23,415 bases of DNA from a virus. Positions 6,352 to 12,984 of this stretch are shown here, piece by piece. The notes under the pieces are model-generated. The model was not told where the DNA came from. It worked only from the letters and a program-made list of their open reading frames with translations, and made no database searches. Made by a program: the position numbers and the translations under genes. Position 1 is the stretch's first letter; every line of letters starts with the position of its first letter. The stretch is from the IMG/VR virus record IMGVR_UViG_3300035701_003366, positions 1 to 23,415 of that record; one strand, given 5' to 3'.

Positions 6352-7086
6352 TTAGAATTTGACAAATGATCCATCAAATATTCGTTTGACCTTGTCAGCA
6401 CTTTCTGAGCCAATGAGAAGAACTACCTCTGGCACCAGGGTCATCTCCATATGCTTCACACTAGCAAGTTCTAGCGCCACCTCTATATTATCACGCCATG
6501 GATGCCCTAAGGCCTCCATTCTGCACACAGACAGGCACGCACGGCATATTATCAGCGAGGCATGCTTGCTTATCGGATACATAGTGCTAACAGTTCTAGC
6601 AGCACCCTTGCATAACCCACTACACCCCTCTATCATAGCCTCAACTACATATGTAGAAACATCCTTCATAATAGAACTACCCAGAGAAGGAAACCGCCGT
6701 GCCACATACCTTGTGACATCCTCCCAATTACCATCGCTTATACCGTCTGTATAAGCATTCAAAGGTACATTGAGTTCTATTTCCTCACATGGGACAGTGT
6801 TTGTTATGCTAGGTGTTCTCATAGAGTCTAGCATGTGGTTACGCAGAGCAGTGCTAAGGAAGGAGTACATCTTGCCACGCTGCTTGCAATAAGACTTTTT
6901 GGTTAATATCAACTGAATCTTGAGGTGGCCTTCTTGTGTCAGGTCACCGAACTTGGATGGGTCTAATGAGGTAGCAATAACCTCTATCAGAGGCCTACAT
7001 ATGGAATGAAACTCCTCTATGCCATGAAGGTCCCCGTTTATTGCCCGCTTGTATGTTTGTTCTGCTTGCTCACTGTCAAGTATCAT
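6352..7086 (-). CDS. Phage sigma factor-like protein
   Basis: Residues ~45-90 resemble sigma70 region 2: KFGDLTQEGHLKIQLILTKK, then CKQRGKMYSFLSTALRNHMLD and SMR, which corresponds to the core-binding helix and the -10 recognition helix. The C-terminal half (ARTVSTMYPISKHASLIICR and beyond) may hold a degenerate region 4 but is not convincing. Phage sigma factors such as T4 gp55 are short in the same way and direct late transcription with a viral coactivator. At 244 aa it sits just upstream of the packaging genes and overlaps the nuclease gene (GGATGA). I infer a middle or late transcription factor. The -10 it reads might differ from the host consensus. Confidence 0.8.
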   Translation of the reverse strand: MILDSEQAEQTYKRAINGDLHGIEEFHSICRPLIEVIATSLDPSKFGDLTQEGHLKIQLILTKKSYCKQRGKMYSFLSTALRNHMLDSMRTPSITNTVPCEEIELNVPLNAYTDGISDGNWEDVTRYVARRFPSLGSSIMKDVSTYVVEAMIEGCSGLCKGAARTVSTMYPISKHASLIICRACLSVCRMEALGHPWRDNIEVALELASVKHMEMTLVPEVVLLIGSESADKVKRIFDGSFVKF

Positions 7087-7583
7087 CCTATGCTCAACAT
7101 ATTAAGTGGTAATGCGACCTGCAAGTAGAGCGCATAAGGATTGAGAGCAATGAAGTCTGCCAACTCCATAACCATGTAGGATATATCGCCGACACTTATG
7201 CACATATAACATCTACCGACTACATTTACGCCTGCCGCCCGCGCTGCTATGTACATTGGGCGTCTGTTCCTACTAAATATCAAGACAGGCAGATAAAACC
7301 TACCTGTCTTTGTTAGCATCTCCTTACCTTGGCTCTCGGCTTGCTCTACCCAGTCAAAGAATGGACCCTGACCGGCAAACAACTGATCCAGGCACCATGC
7401 CTCCGACTTTTTACACTCTACAGCCAATGGAAAGTCAATTTGCGGGTCCTTAGGCCATATATCTGCCTTGCGGCAGGCCCAGGCACCAGACATAGGCACA
7501 CGGCCTAACTCAATGCCGCACCAGGCTCCTAGTACCTGGGCCACCGCTCTCTCAAAGGATTTGCCCTTCGCCATCCCGTTCAT
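7083..7583 (-). CDS. PD-(D/E)XK nuclease, resolvase-like
   Basis: Motifs of a PD-(D/E)XK nuclease are visible in order: KGKSFERAVAQVLG with Glu11, RVPMSGAWACRKADIWP with the metal Asp, and LAVECKKSEAW with E-x-K. The arrangement matches phage resolvases and putative nucleases of about 160 aa. It overlaps methyltransferase A by ATGA (7580-7583) and the sigma gene downstream. A second, truncated copy of its first codons is present in the scar at 8284-8346, so this gene was once duplicated together with its neighbours. It could resolve Holliday junctions before packaging, or act with methyltransferase A as a restriction-type pair; the sequence does not decide. Confidence 0.75.
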   Translation of the reverse strand: MNGMAKGKSFERAVAQVLGAWCGIELGRVPMSGAWACRKADIWPKDPQIDFPLAVECKKSEAWCLDQLFAGQGPFFDWVEQAESQGKEMLTKTGRFYLPVLIFSRNRRPMYIAARAAGVNVVGRCYMCISVGDISYMVMELADFIALNPYALYLQVALPLNMLSIG

Positions 7584-8269
7584 CGTGATTTACCAATAGC
7601 AACCTGCGCCTCTGTTATGCGTTTGACAGCAATGTCAAAATATTTCTCCTCTATTTCGCTCCCAATGAACCTACGTCCGGTGCTAACAGCGGATACTCCA
7701 GTTGTACCTGATCCCATAAACGGATCAACCACTATGTGACCAGGTAAGGACACATTACACACTAGCCGCGTCCATATCTTTATTGGCTTCACGCATGGGT
7801 GACCATTCTTCTCTGGCTTCTCTGTTAACTGATATGAGCATGGAACACCCATATTTCGTTTGATGGCGTTCTTACCATAATAGAAAATAGGTTGTGCGTC
7901 CAAGTTTCCGAATGTCTGCAACCCTATGGCTGCCGGTTGGTAAAAGCACCCAAACGAATCTGGTTGCGGATACAGGTGGAAATTCCTATTACCGGGGGTC
8001 ACTACAACGCAATTACATAAACCTCGCAATGCCTCTATACACGGTACTACTACTGTTTTCACATATTCTGTTGTATCTACAAAACAACTACTGCCATAAG
8101 AACCTTTCGCACGTGCTCTGGATACAGCTCCGCTACTACCACCATCAATTCCATATGGAGGGTCTGTTACTACTACATCAACATCCCCTGCTTGCAATGT
8201 TTGTATCATTTCTCTAGCATCGCCGCATATTAGTATGCAATCCGGACCCAAATCAATCCATTTAGTCAA
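7580..8269 (-). CDS. DNA methyltransferase A (N6/N4 type)
   Basis: This is an SAM-dependent DNA amino-methyltransferase of the beta order: catalytic TDPPYG (residues 35-40) first, then the SAM-binding VVDPFMGSGTT (180-190). An HPCVKP motif (157-162) precedes the SAM site as usual. At 229 aa it is short, with a compact target-recognition part. The start is TTG at 8269, supported by AGGTG five bases upstream, the same AGGTG-N5-TTG layout as methyltransferase C and the small gene at 9520. Its first residues (WIDLGPDC) match those of methyltransferase C (WIDMGPDC), so the two are paralogous there. It would protect phage DNA from host restriction; the recognition site is unknown. Confidence 0.92.
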   Translation of the reverse strand: MTKWIDLGPDCILICGDAREMIQTLQAGDVDVVVTDPPYGIDGGSSGAVSRARAKGSYGSSCFVDTTEYVKTVVVPCIEALRGLCNCVVVTPGNRNFHLYPQPDSFGCFYQPAAIGLQTFGNLDAQPIFYYGKNAIKRNMGVPCSYQLTEKPEKNGHPCVKPIKIWTRLVCNVSLPGHIVVDPFMGSGTTGVSAVSTGRRFIGSEIEEKYFDIAVKRITEAQVAIGKSR

Positions 8270-8283
8270 TTAAGCACCTACAA

Positions 8284-8346
8284 TTAGGCTACCACTCGTA
8301 TTTGCACCGCTCGCTCAAATTGCTTGCCCTTTGCCATTCCATTCAT
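8284..8346 (-). pseudogene. Chimeric recombination scar (nuclease start + Zn-ribbon end)
   Basis: The first 13 codons read MNGMAKGKQFERAV, nearly identical to the start of the nuclease at 7083-7583 (MNGMAKGKSFERAV). From the shared GCGGTG onward the DNA matches the end of the Zn-ribbon gene at 9151-9258: GCGGTGCAAATACGAGTGG then TAG here, against GCGGTGCAAGCACGAGTGG then TAG there. The fusion shifts the frame, so the 20-codon ORF ends at TAA (8284), while the ancestral Zn-ribbon stop remains at 8289-8291. It lies directly between methyltransferases B and A. I read it as what is left of a nuclease gene plus Zn-ribbon gene deleted by recombination at the hexamer. Confidence 0.75.
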
Positions 8347-8349
8347 AAA

Positions 8350-9144
8350 CTATGCGCCAACTAACACATCAAATACATTATATGGTTTGCAGTTTGGTAT
8401 TTTCCCAAGCCTAACTTCTGTAATGTTTATAGCTTCCTCACTATCATCACAACCTATCCAATCACGCCCCAATTCCTCGGCTGCTACCAAAGCAGTACCA
8501 CTGCCGCAACAGAAGTCAGCAACAATCCCATCTAGTGGGCAAGATGATGCTATAATCTTGGCTAGCAATTTAACTGGCTTCTGTGTTGGGTAGCCTACAC
8601 GCTCGCTACGATCCCCTTGTGCAAGCATATGAATATCCCAAACATCATCAGCAACCTTGCCTCTTATATCATAATAATGGGCTTTGCCTTTCGGGAAGTT
8701 AGAAATAGCATAAGGCTCTCGAACAGGATTATCATCGAAGAAGTACTCAGAACTTTTTGAGTAGCGAAATATGGTATCGTGCCTGCGTCCAAAATCTTTC
8801 TTTTTCCTAGGAGCGCTATTATAGTGCCATATTATCTCATTCCGAAGATTATCATACCCAAATATGTTATCGGCTTCTATTTTGATATAATGACTTGCAT
8901 GCCAGTCAACGTGTATGTAAACCAACCCTGTAGGTTTTAGCAGCCGCCTCATCTCCTGCATTCTTACACCCAACCAAGCAATATAATTCGGCAACCCACC
9001 CTTCCAAACATCAGAAAAGCTCCCAGCAGCTGCAGTATGTTTGTGCCCTGTGAAGAAGGGTGGATCAATGTATATCAAGTCAATGCTTTCGTCAGGCAAA
9101 TAACGCATAACCACCAAATTATCCCCGAAGAATAATTGGTTCAT
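8350..9144 (-). CDS. DNA methyltransferase B (N6 type, DPPF)
   Basis: This is a beta-order DNA adenine methyltransferase: catalytic YIDPPFFTG (residues 25-33) near the N-terminus, then YPTQKPVKLL and the SAM site ADFCCGSGTALVAAEE near residues 208-223, then IGCDDSEEAI. DPPF in place of DPPY is common in the type III and Mod-like branch of this family. Length is 264 aa. The start at 9144 lies 6 nt after the stop of the 35-aa Zn-ribbon gene. It differs clearly from methyltransferases A and C in sequence, so it should recognise another site. The product presumably modifies phage DNA to evade host restriction. Confidence 0.92.
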   Translation of the reverse strand: MNQLFFGDNLVVMRYLPDESIDLIYIDPPFFTGHKHTAAAGSFSDVWKGGLPNYIAWLGVRMQEMRRLLKPTGLVYIHVDWHASHYIKIEADNIFGYDNLRNEIIWHYNSAPRKKKDFGRRHDTIFRYSKSSEYFFDDNPVREPYAISNFPKGKAHYYDIRGKVADDVWDIHMLAQGDRSERVGYPTQKPVKLLAKIIASSCPLDGIVADFCCGSGTALVAAEELGRDWIGCDDSEEAINITEVRLGKIPNCKPYNVFDVLVGA

Positions 9145-9150
9145 AAGATC

Positions 9151-9258
9151 CTACCACTCGTGCTTGCACCGCGTGCATATATGCTTGATGCGCGATTTTC
9201 CTACATCCGCTACCACTTTCGTCTCAACCCTTTTGCAACCGCACATAGGGCATATCAT
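9151..9258 (-). CDS. Tiny Zn-ribbon protein (35 aa)
   Basis: The product is only 35 aa: it begins MICPMCGCKRVETKVVADVG and ends ICTRCKHEW, with two CxxC knuckles (CPMC at 3-6, CTRC at 28-31) about 21 residues apart, a minimal zinc ribbon. A strong ribosome site, GGAGG, lies 7 nt before the ATG at 9258. It stands between the tRNA-like element and methyltransferase B. The 3' end of a second copy is preserved in the scar at 8284-8346 just before methyltransferase A, so Zn-ribbon plus methyltransferase appears to have been a repeating unit. The role is unknown; DNA binding or assisting the methyltransferase is possible. Confidence 0.75.
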   Translation of the reverse strand: MICPMCGCKRVETKVVADVGKSRIKHICTRCKHEW

Positions 9259-9288
9259 TTATCTTCCTCCTATCTATATTTACGTGAG

Positions 9289-9361
9289 TGCCAGTGATGG
9301 GGGTCGAACCCATACCTCCGGGAGCATGCCGGACGCCCTACCTAGTTAGACGCACACTGGC
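9289..9361 (-). tRNA. tRNA-like element with atypical anticodon loop
   Basis: On the minus strand a cloverleaf can be drawn: a perfect 7-bp acceptor GCCAGTG/CACTGGC, a D-arm CGTC/GGCG with a GG-containing loop, an anticodon stem TCCGG/CCGGA, and a perfect T-arm ATGGG/CCCAT with the loop TTCGACC. The discriminator is A and CCA is not encoded. The anticodon loop reads CATGCTC. By position the anticodon would be TGC (Ala), but base 33 is A instead of the near-universal U and base 37 is T. The variable loop has only 3-4 nt. The body resembles elongator-tRNA sequences with TTCGA. It abuts the stop of the 51-aa gene. It could be a degraded tRNA or a deliberately altered one. Confidence 0.7.
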
Positions 9362-9517
9362 TTACTGCAATGCGAGAAGCGCCTCCAATTCACGAATCCT
9401 ATGATATAACAGTTCCTGCGCTTCCTTGCTTATACTACCAAATTCCTTACTTGCCACTTTCGCTTTGTAGAGTTTGAGGTCATCCTCGTATTCCTTGCGC
9501 TGCTTGTCTAACAACAT
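9362..9517 (-). CDS. Small coiled-coil protein (51 aa)
   Basis: The ORF of 51 codons encodes a highly charged helical protein (MLLDKQRKEYEDDLKLYKAK and then RIRELEALLALQ), likely a short coiled coil. AAGGAG is 6 nt before the ATG at 9517, a strong site. The stop TAA is directly followed by the first base of the tRNA-like element, with no spacer, so the tRNA would have to be processed from the gene's own message. It starts 3 nt after the stop of the Zn-ribbon gene upstream. No family is recognised. Confidence 0.7.
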   Translation of the reverse strand: MLLDKQRKEYEDDLKLYKAKVASKEFGSISKEAQELLYHRIRELEALLALQ

Positions 9518-9519
9518 GT

Positions 9520-9726
9520 CTAACTCCTTCCCACAACCCTATATGACTCACACCTGCACTCTGGGCATACAAAGTAGATCGCTATTGGCATGCTCTTGTT
9601 AGGTATGTAGAACAGCAGATTATCCAACTCTGCTTGCGAGTCGGCAAACCACACCCTATTGCAATTGCTGCATGTTGCCGAGTATACCCCACTAGCGCCC
9701 TTCCAAATTCTGTGCTGCTTTTCCAA
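9520..9726 (-). CDS. Zn-ribbon protein (68 aa)
   Basis: Two CxxC knuckles, CSNC (residues 19-22) and CPEC (54-57), are separated by 31 residues, with a third Cys at 59; this is a typical zinc ribbon of a small phage protein. The start is TTG at 9726, with AGGTG five bases upstream, the same layout as at the starts of methyltransferases A and C. It overlaps the 3' end of methyltransferase C by 35 nt, which is unusually long for this window and suggests the start was acquired together with the leader cassette. The function is unknown. Confidence 0.7.
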   Translation of the reverse strand: MEKQHRIWKGASGVYSATCSNCNRVWFADSQAELDNLLFYIPNKSMPIAIYFVCPECRCESYRVVGRS

Positions 9727-12028
9727 CTGGGCACCTGTTCAATTGATGGTATCGTATTCTGGCTTGCGAGATGTCTATGTAGTCGGGAACGTTATCCATA
9801 CCTATAAATTGCATATCATTATCAAGTGCTGCGCAACCAGTAGAGCAACTGCCGGCAAATGGGTCAAGCACCACACCACCAAACGGTGTGCGTGCTAATT
9901 TGCATAAATACTCCATCAAAGATAGTGGCTTGACTGTAGTATGTATATTGCCTTGCGCCCTTTCCTTCTCGGGCAACTTTTCCCATTCTCTATAGCTTAT
10001 TCGCACATAGCCGCAAGATGTAGAGCCAACTCGTTGCCAATAGAAATCGTCGCACCCTTGGTTGCGCTCGCTGCGTGATGCCTTCGCCGTGTAGAAGAAC
10101 CGGGAAGCGCCGCCAGTGTCTTTGTGCCGCGTCTTGGATGCTCCGCCAGCGTTCCCCCATATCGTCGTCGTGCTATCACAAGTGTCAGAAGGGCGCCATC
10201 CGTTGCTCACCCCGCTCTGCTCATTTAGCAGCCGCACGGGGCAATCCGGCGTACATTCCCACGCCTCGACCGTCTCCATGCCGTCGGGATCAGTACGGCT
10301 ACGGTTGCCCTTGCCACCACCGAATACAACCCCTGCCTCTGATTGCGGCGCGTTATCCGTACCATTCCATCGCGTCTTCACCCGCTTCGTCCCCACCTGC
10401 CTGCACTCCGGCGTATGGCTCAGCACGAGGTTGGCGGGGAAGCGACCTATTGCAGGATTAGGATCTGGCAATCCTAATCCTGCTTGTTTACTTGCCTCGT
10501 GCGTATGCTTAAATCCAGCATTCCCACCCCAACCTACCTTATCAGTCCCTATTCTACTTCCATCTATATTCAATCCGGCCACACCCCACTTAATAGCGTT
10601 CTGCGCAAAGGTTCCATCTAGTGGCTTCATAGCCAGCACAATAGGCTCCCAAGCAGGCTTGAGCGCAGTGCCATAACCTTCCCATAGTTGCGCGTCAGGC
10701 GTGGAAGGGATAGTAACATTAAGCCCACCAAGGTCTTCAGGCCCATCATATCTCCCATAATCATGGCTTGGTTTCCTCTTATTTCCACTACCTACGTATT
10801 TGCGCCCAACCACTTCTCTTTCTGCTCCTGCTTCCTTATCCATTCCCTTACTGATATCAAACGACTTTGGAAATCCCATGCCGTACAACCACATTAAGCA
10901 ATCACGTATCTCCCACCCAGCATCCTCTATGGCACACAGCAGCCGGTGGTGGGTGCGTGTACCGCCAAATGCCATAAGCATAGCACCAGGTTTGGCAACA
11001 CGTAGTAGCTCGCGCCAAATTTGAGGATCTGGTAAGGCGGAGTCCCAGCATTTGCCCATAAATCCACCATTAGGTATAATTTTAACATTCTTAGAATTGA
11101 AAGGAAGCCATAAATGGAACCAGTACAGAGAACGTGCCCCATCTGTGGTACAAACTACAAAGCGAACCCGAACAAGTTGCGCTACGGACGCCAAACTACT
11201 TGTAGTAGAGGTTGCTCTTACAAGTTTCGGGCCATCAAACTTTCCAAGGGTTGCCAAATGATCTGCCCTGTTTGTGGCAAGCAATTCTACAGGCCTCCCA
11301 GTGGAATCAAAGCGAAGCATAAGACTATTTACTGTTCCGGGCACTGTCAATATGCAGGACGCAGTCTCGGACTGACAAAAAGAATCGTTACCAAGCCTTA
11401 TGTCATGGTGTCCAAATGTGATCATCATGCCTCTGGAATCAAAGCATGGAGAACCAGACGCGAAACTGGCAAAGATAGGCACAGCAAAGCCACCATAGAA
11501 CACCTCCGCCAAACAACTATCAGGTATATCACCAACAACACCAAAGGACGGCATATCTCCCAACTTGAGAACGAAGTCGCCCAAGAATTGCTCTGCATTG
11601 GCATAAATTTCATCCGACAATATCCTATCCGCAGCCCAAAGACCGGACGTTTCATCGCTGTTGCAGATTTCTTCCTCAATGATCATTTTGTGTTGGAAGT
11701 CAATGGAACCTTTTGGCATTCCGATCCGAGATTCTATCCTACTGGTCCTAGCTTTCCTGCACAATATAGAACTGCTACTGGCTATATTCGCAAAGTCATG
11801 GCTCTTAAGGAGCTCGGCATTCCTCTTATAGAGATCTGGGAAGCCGATCTTGAACAAAGCGTCATAAACACGCTGCGAAGTGCCTTGAGTGGTATTATTC
11901 TTTGATAATCCATAAGGCGGATCTGTTATTATGGCATCCACACTATTCTTTGGCAAATCCGCTAACCCCTCCAAACAGTCGCCGGAGAACAGAGCGCAAT
12001 CGGGTCCCATATCAATCCAGTCACCCAA
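9692..12028 (-). CDS. DNA methyltransferase C with in-frame 280-codon antisense insert
   Basis: The uninterrupted frame encodes 778 aa. Residues 1-42 are the start of a DNA methyltransferase ending at the catalytic TDPPYGLS. Residues 43-322 are the antisense translation of a homing endonuclease gene and resemble no protein. Residues 323-778 resume with FMGKCWDSALPDP, AFGGTRTHHRLLCAIEDAGW and, near the end, VKPLSLMEYL and VVLDPFAGSCSTG, where the usual GSGST has Cys for Gly. Relatives read DPPYGLSFMGK without a gap, so the ancestral enzyme had about 498 aa. The start is TTG at 12028 with AGGTG five bases upstream. The region 10020-10470 is near 60% GC against about 45% around it, which suggests a foreign origin. 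Activity of the interrupted protein is doubtful but not excluded. Confidence 0.85.
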   Translation of the reverse strand: MGDWIDMGPDCALFSGDCLEGLADLPKNSVDAIITDPPYGLSKNNTTQGTSQRVYDALFKIGFPDLYKRNAELLKSHDFANIASSSSILCRKARTSRIESRIGMPKGSIDFQHKMIIEEEICNSDETSGLWAADRILSDEIYANAEQFLGDFVLKLGDMPSFGVVGDIPDSCLAEVFYGGFAVPIFASFASGSPCFDSRGMMITFGHHDIRLGNDSFCQSETASCILTVPGTVNSLMLRFDSTGRPVELLATNRADHLATLGKFDGPKLVRATSTTSSLASVAQLVRVRFVVCTTDGARSLYWFHLWLPFNSKNVKIIPNGGFMGKCWDSALPDPQIWRELLRVAKPGAMLMAFGGTRTHHRLLCAIEDAGWEIRDCLMWLYGMGFPKSFDISKGMDKEAGAEREVVGRKYVGSGNKRKPSHDYGRYDGPEDLGGLNVTIPSTPDAQLWEGYGTALKPAWEPIVLAMKPLDGTFAQNAIKWGVAGLNIDGSRIGTDKVGWGGNAGFKHTHEASKQAGLGLPDPNPAIGRFPANLVLSHTPECRQVGTKRVKTRWNGTDNAPQSEAGVVFGGGKGNRSRTDPDGMETVEAWECTPDCPVRLLNEQSGVSNGWRPSDTCDSTTTIWGNAGGASKTRHKDTGGASRFFYTAKASRSERNQGCDDFYWQRVGSTSCGYVRISYREWEKLPEKERAQGNIHTTVKPLSLMEYLCKLARTPFGGVVLDPFAGSCSTGCAALDNDMQFIGMDNVPDYIDISQARIRYHQLNRCPVGKAAQNLEGR
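11052..11080 (+). promoter_or_regulatory. Promoter for the homing endonuclease
   Basis: TTGCCC (11052-11057) and a consensus TATAAT (11075-11080) are separated by exactly 17 bp on the plus strand and point at the endonuclease gene. The -35 box lies in methyltransferase codons and the -10 in the insert, so the promoter spans the insertion junction. Transcription would start near 11087, about 27 bases before the ATG. An AAAGGA ribosome site (11100-11105) sits 8 nt before that ATG. Confidence 0.6.
11063..11902 (+). mobile_element. 840-bp homing endonuclease insert in methyltransferase C
   Basis: The insert separates DPPYGLS from FMGKCWD codons of methyltransferase C. It is 840 bp, or 280 codons, and leaves the host frame open throughout. 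Outside the endonuclease ORF it holds only about 50 bp upstream and nothing downstream, too little for a group I or II intron. The insert ends show no intein splice residues. A near-repeat, ATAAATCC on the left and ATAATCC on the right, flanks it. The exact edges could shift by a few bases. Confidence 0.75.
11114..11905 (+). CDS. Vsr-like (EDxHD-type) homing endonuclease
   Basis: This is the only plus-strand gene. Two N-terminal Cys4 modules (C8, C11, C30, C34; C51, C54, C74, C78) are followed by a basic linker and a Vsr-like nuclease: SQLENEVAQELLCIGINFIR with Glu152/154, FIAVADFFL with Asp185, VLEVNGTFWHSD with Glu195, His202 and Asp204, then MALKELGIPLIEIWEADL. This fits the homing nuclease family related to very-short-patch repair enzymes, as in I-Bth0305I. 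The 263-aa gene has its own promoter and AAAGGA site. Its codons are exactly in register with the host codons on the other strand: none of its 17 Leu or 16 Ser codons is TTA, CTA or TCA, so the methyltransferase frame has no stop. Its TGA reads as a Ser codon of the host. Confidence 0.88.
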   Translation: MEPVQRTCPICGTNYKANPNKLRYGRQTTCSRGCSYKFRAIKLSKGCQMICPVCGKQFYRPPSGIKAKHKTIYCSGHCQYAGRSLGLTKRIVTKPYVMVSKCDHHASGIKAWRTRRETGKDRHSKATIEHLRQTTIRYITNNTKGRHISQLENEVAQELLCIGINFIRQYPIRSPKTGRFIAVADFFLNDHFVLEVNGTFWHSDPRFYPTGPSFPAQYRTATGYIRKVMALKELGIPLIEIWEADLEQSVINTLRSALSGIIL

Positions 12029-12983
12029 CTGAGCACCTCGGCAATTTCGTCACTACTGGTAGCCGCAACTTGCTAATGTCGCTCAGTATAGTCTTTGGGT
12101 CACTCAGCCGTCGGAACGCATTGTAAAATGACGGCTCCATCAAACTCACCAAAGCATACATCTGAAGGAACTGCTTGCACTGGCTATGGTCATAGGATTC
12201 CCAGGCATTGAACGCTTTGAGCAATGCATGCCTGGCACCGCACAGATCCATATCTAAGCGCATTGTCATCATGGCATGGAAGAAGCCTTCCTTACCGTAG
12301 CCCTTGATCTTCTCTCTTAGATGGGTGGGCATATCCAAATCAACTTCTGCTGCCCTTAGTATATCAGACCGGTTGCCTCCATACTGATATATGAGCTTAG
12401 CAGCAGTCTTCTCCCCTACACCTTTTATGCCAGGAATTCCATCAGAACTGTCACCAACCATAGCCTTGTACACAAGATATGCGCTTCGTGGCACTCCGAC
12501 CATTTTCTCAAAGCCTTCGTTGGTAATTGTCATCTCCTTGGTAGGAGATATAACATCAACATCCTCGCTAATTGCCTGGTACAAGTCCTGATCAGTAGTA
12601 AGGATGCTCTTGTGCCCTGCAAGCATCAAAGTTGACTGATATGCCAGGTCATCTGCCTCGCAACCTCGGTGCCGAACGGATACCACACCAAGGATTGGGA
12701 GCACATCGTTCAACTCCTGCATCTGAGTTATGAAGTCAGGCCAGGTAGGATCCTCGTCATGCGCGTGGAACTTATAGGTTGGGGTGTGCTCGTAACGATG
12801 GGCTGGAGCGCCACCATCCCAACATACTACTACAACTTCTGGGGTGTGCTCTCGCATAACAGAGGAAAGGGTGCGCAGGAAGCCATAGGTAACAGACACA
12901 TCCAACCCCCTGAATGATAGATCAAATGTGTGGCGACAGCGGTGCGCTAAGTTTGTCCCATCAATTATTAGCACATCAGCCAT
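12021..12983 (-). CDS. 5'-3' exonuclease (FEN / Pol I N-terminal type)
   Basis: The 320-aa protein has the metal-binding acidic residues of the family: LIIDGTN (Asp8), VVCWDGG (Asp56), GCEADDLAY (Glu109, Asp111, Asp112) and TTDQD (Asp131, Asp133). The helix-hairpin-helix part is GDSSDGIPGIKGVGEKTAAKL split near residues 177-197. It removes primers and flaps during replication and would complement the polymerase at 21227-23415, which lacks this domain, as in phages that encode the two separately. Its stop overlaps the start of methyltransferase C by 8 nt, and its ATG follows GGAG at about 10 nt. Confidence 0.94.
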   Translation of the reverse strand: MADVLIIDGTNLAHRCRHTFDLSFRGLDVSVTYGFLRTLSSVMREHTPEVVVVCWDGGAPAHRYEHTPTYKFHAHDEDPTWPDFITQMQELNDVLPILGVVSVRHRGCEADDLAYQSTLMLAGHKSILTTDQDLYQAISEDVDVISPTKEMTITNEGFEKMVGVPRSAYLVYKAMVGDSSDGIPGIKGVGEKTAAKLIYQYGGNRSDILRAAEVDLDMPTHLREKIKGYGKEGFFHAMMTMRLDMDLCGARHALLKAFNAWESYDHSQCKQFLQMYALVSLMEPSFYNAFRRLSDPKTILSDISKLRLPVVTKLPRCSVG

Positions 12984-12984
12984 T

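Noticed and set aside
9164-9349. Plus-strand 61-codon ORF ending DGGRTHTSGSMPDALPS
   Set aside because: This is the familiar antisense translation of a tRNA sequence; it supports the tRNA-like call rather than a protein.
10116-10676. Plus-strand ORFs of 128 and 186 codons
   Set aside because: They are antisense to the conserved C-terminal part of methyltransferase C in a GC-rich patch where stops are rare; the peptides are Pro/Ser/Arg-rich with no family features.
11063-11902. Group I/II intron or intein in methyltransferase C
   Set aside because: Only about 50 bp remain outside the endonuclease ORF, too little for an intron core, and the endonuclease is on the opposite strand. The insert ends have no Cys/Ser...His-Asn intein residues.
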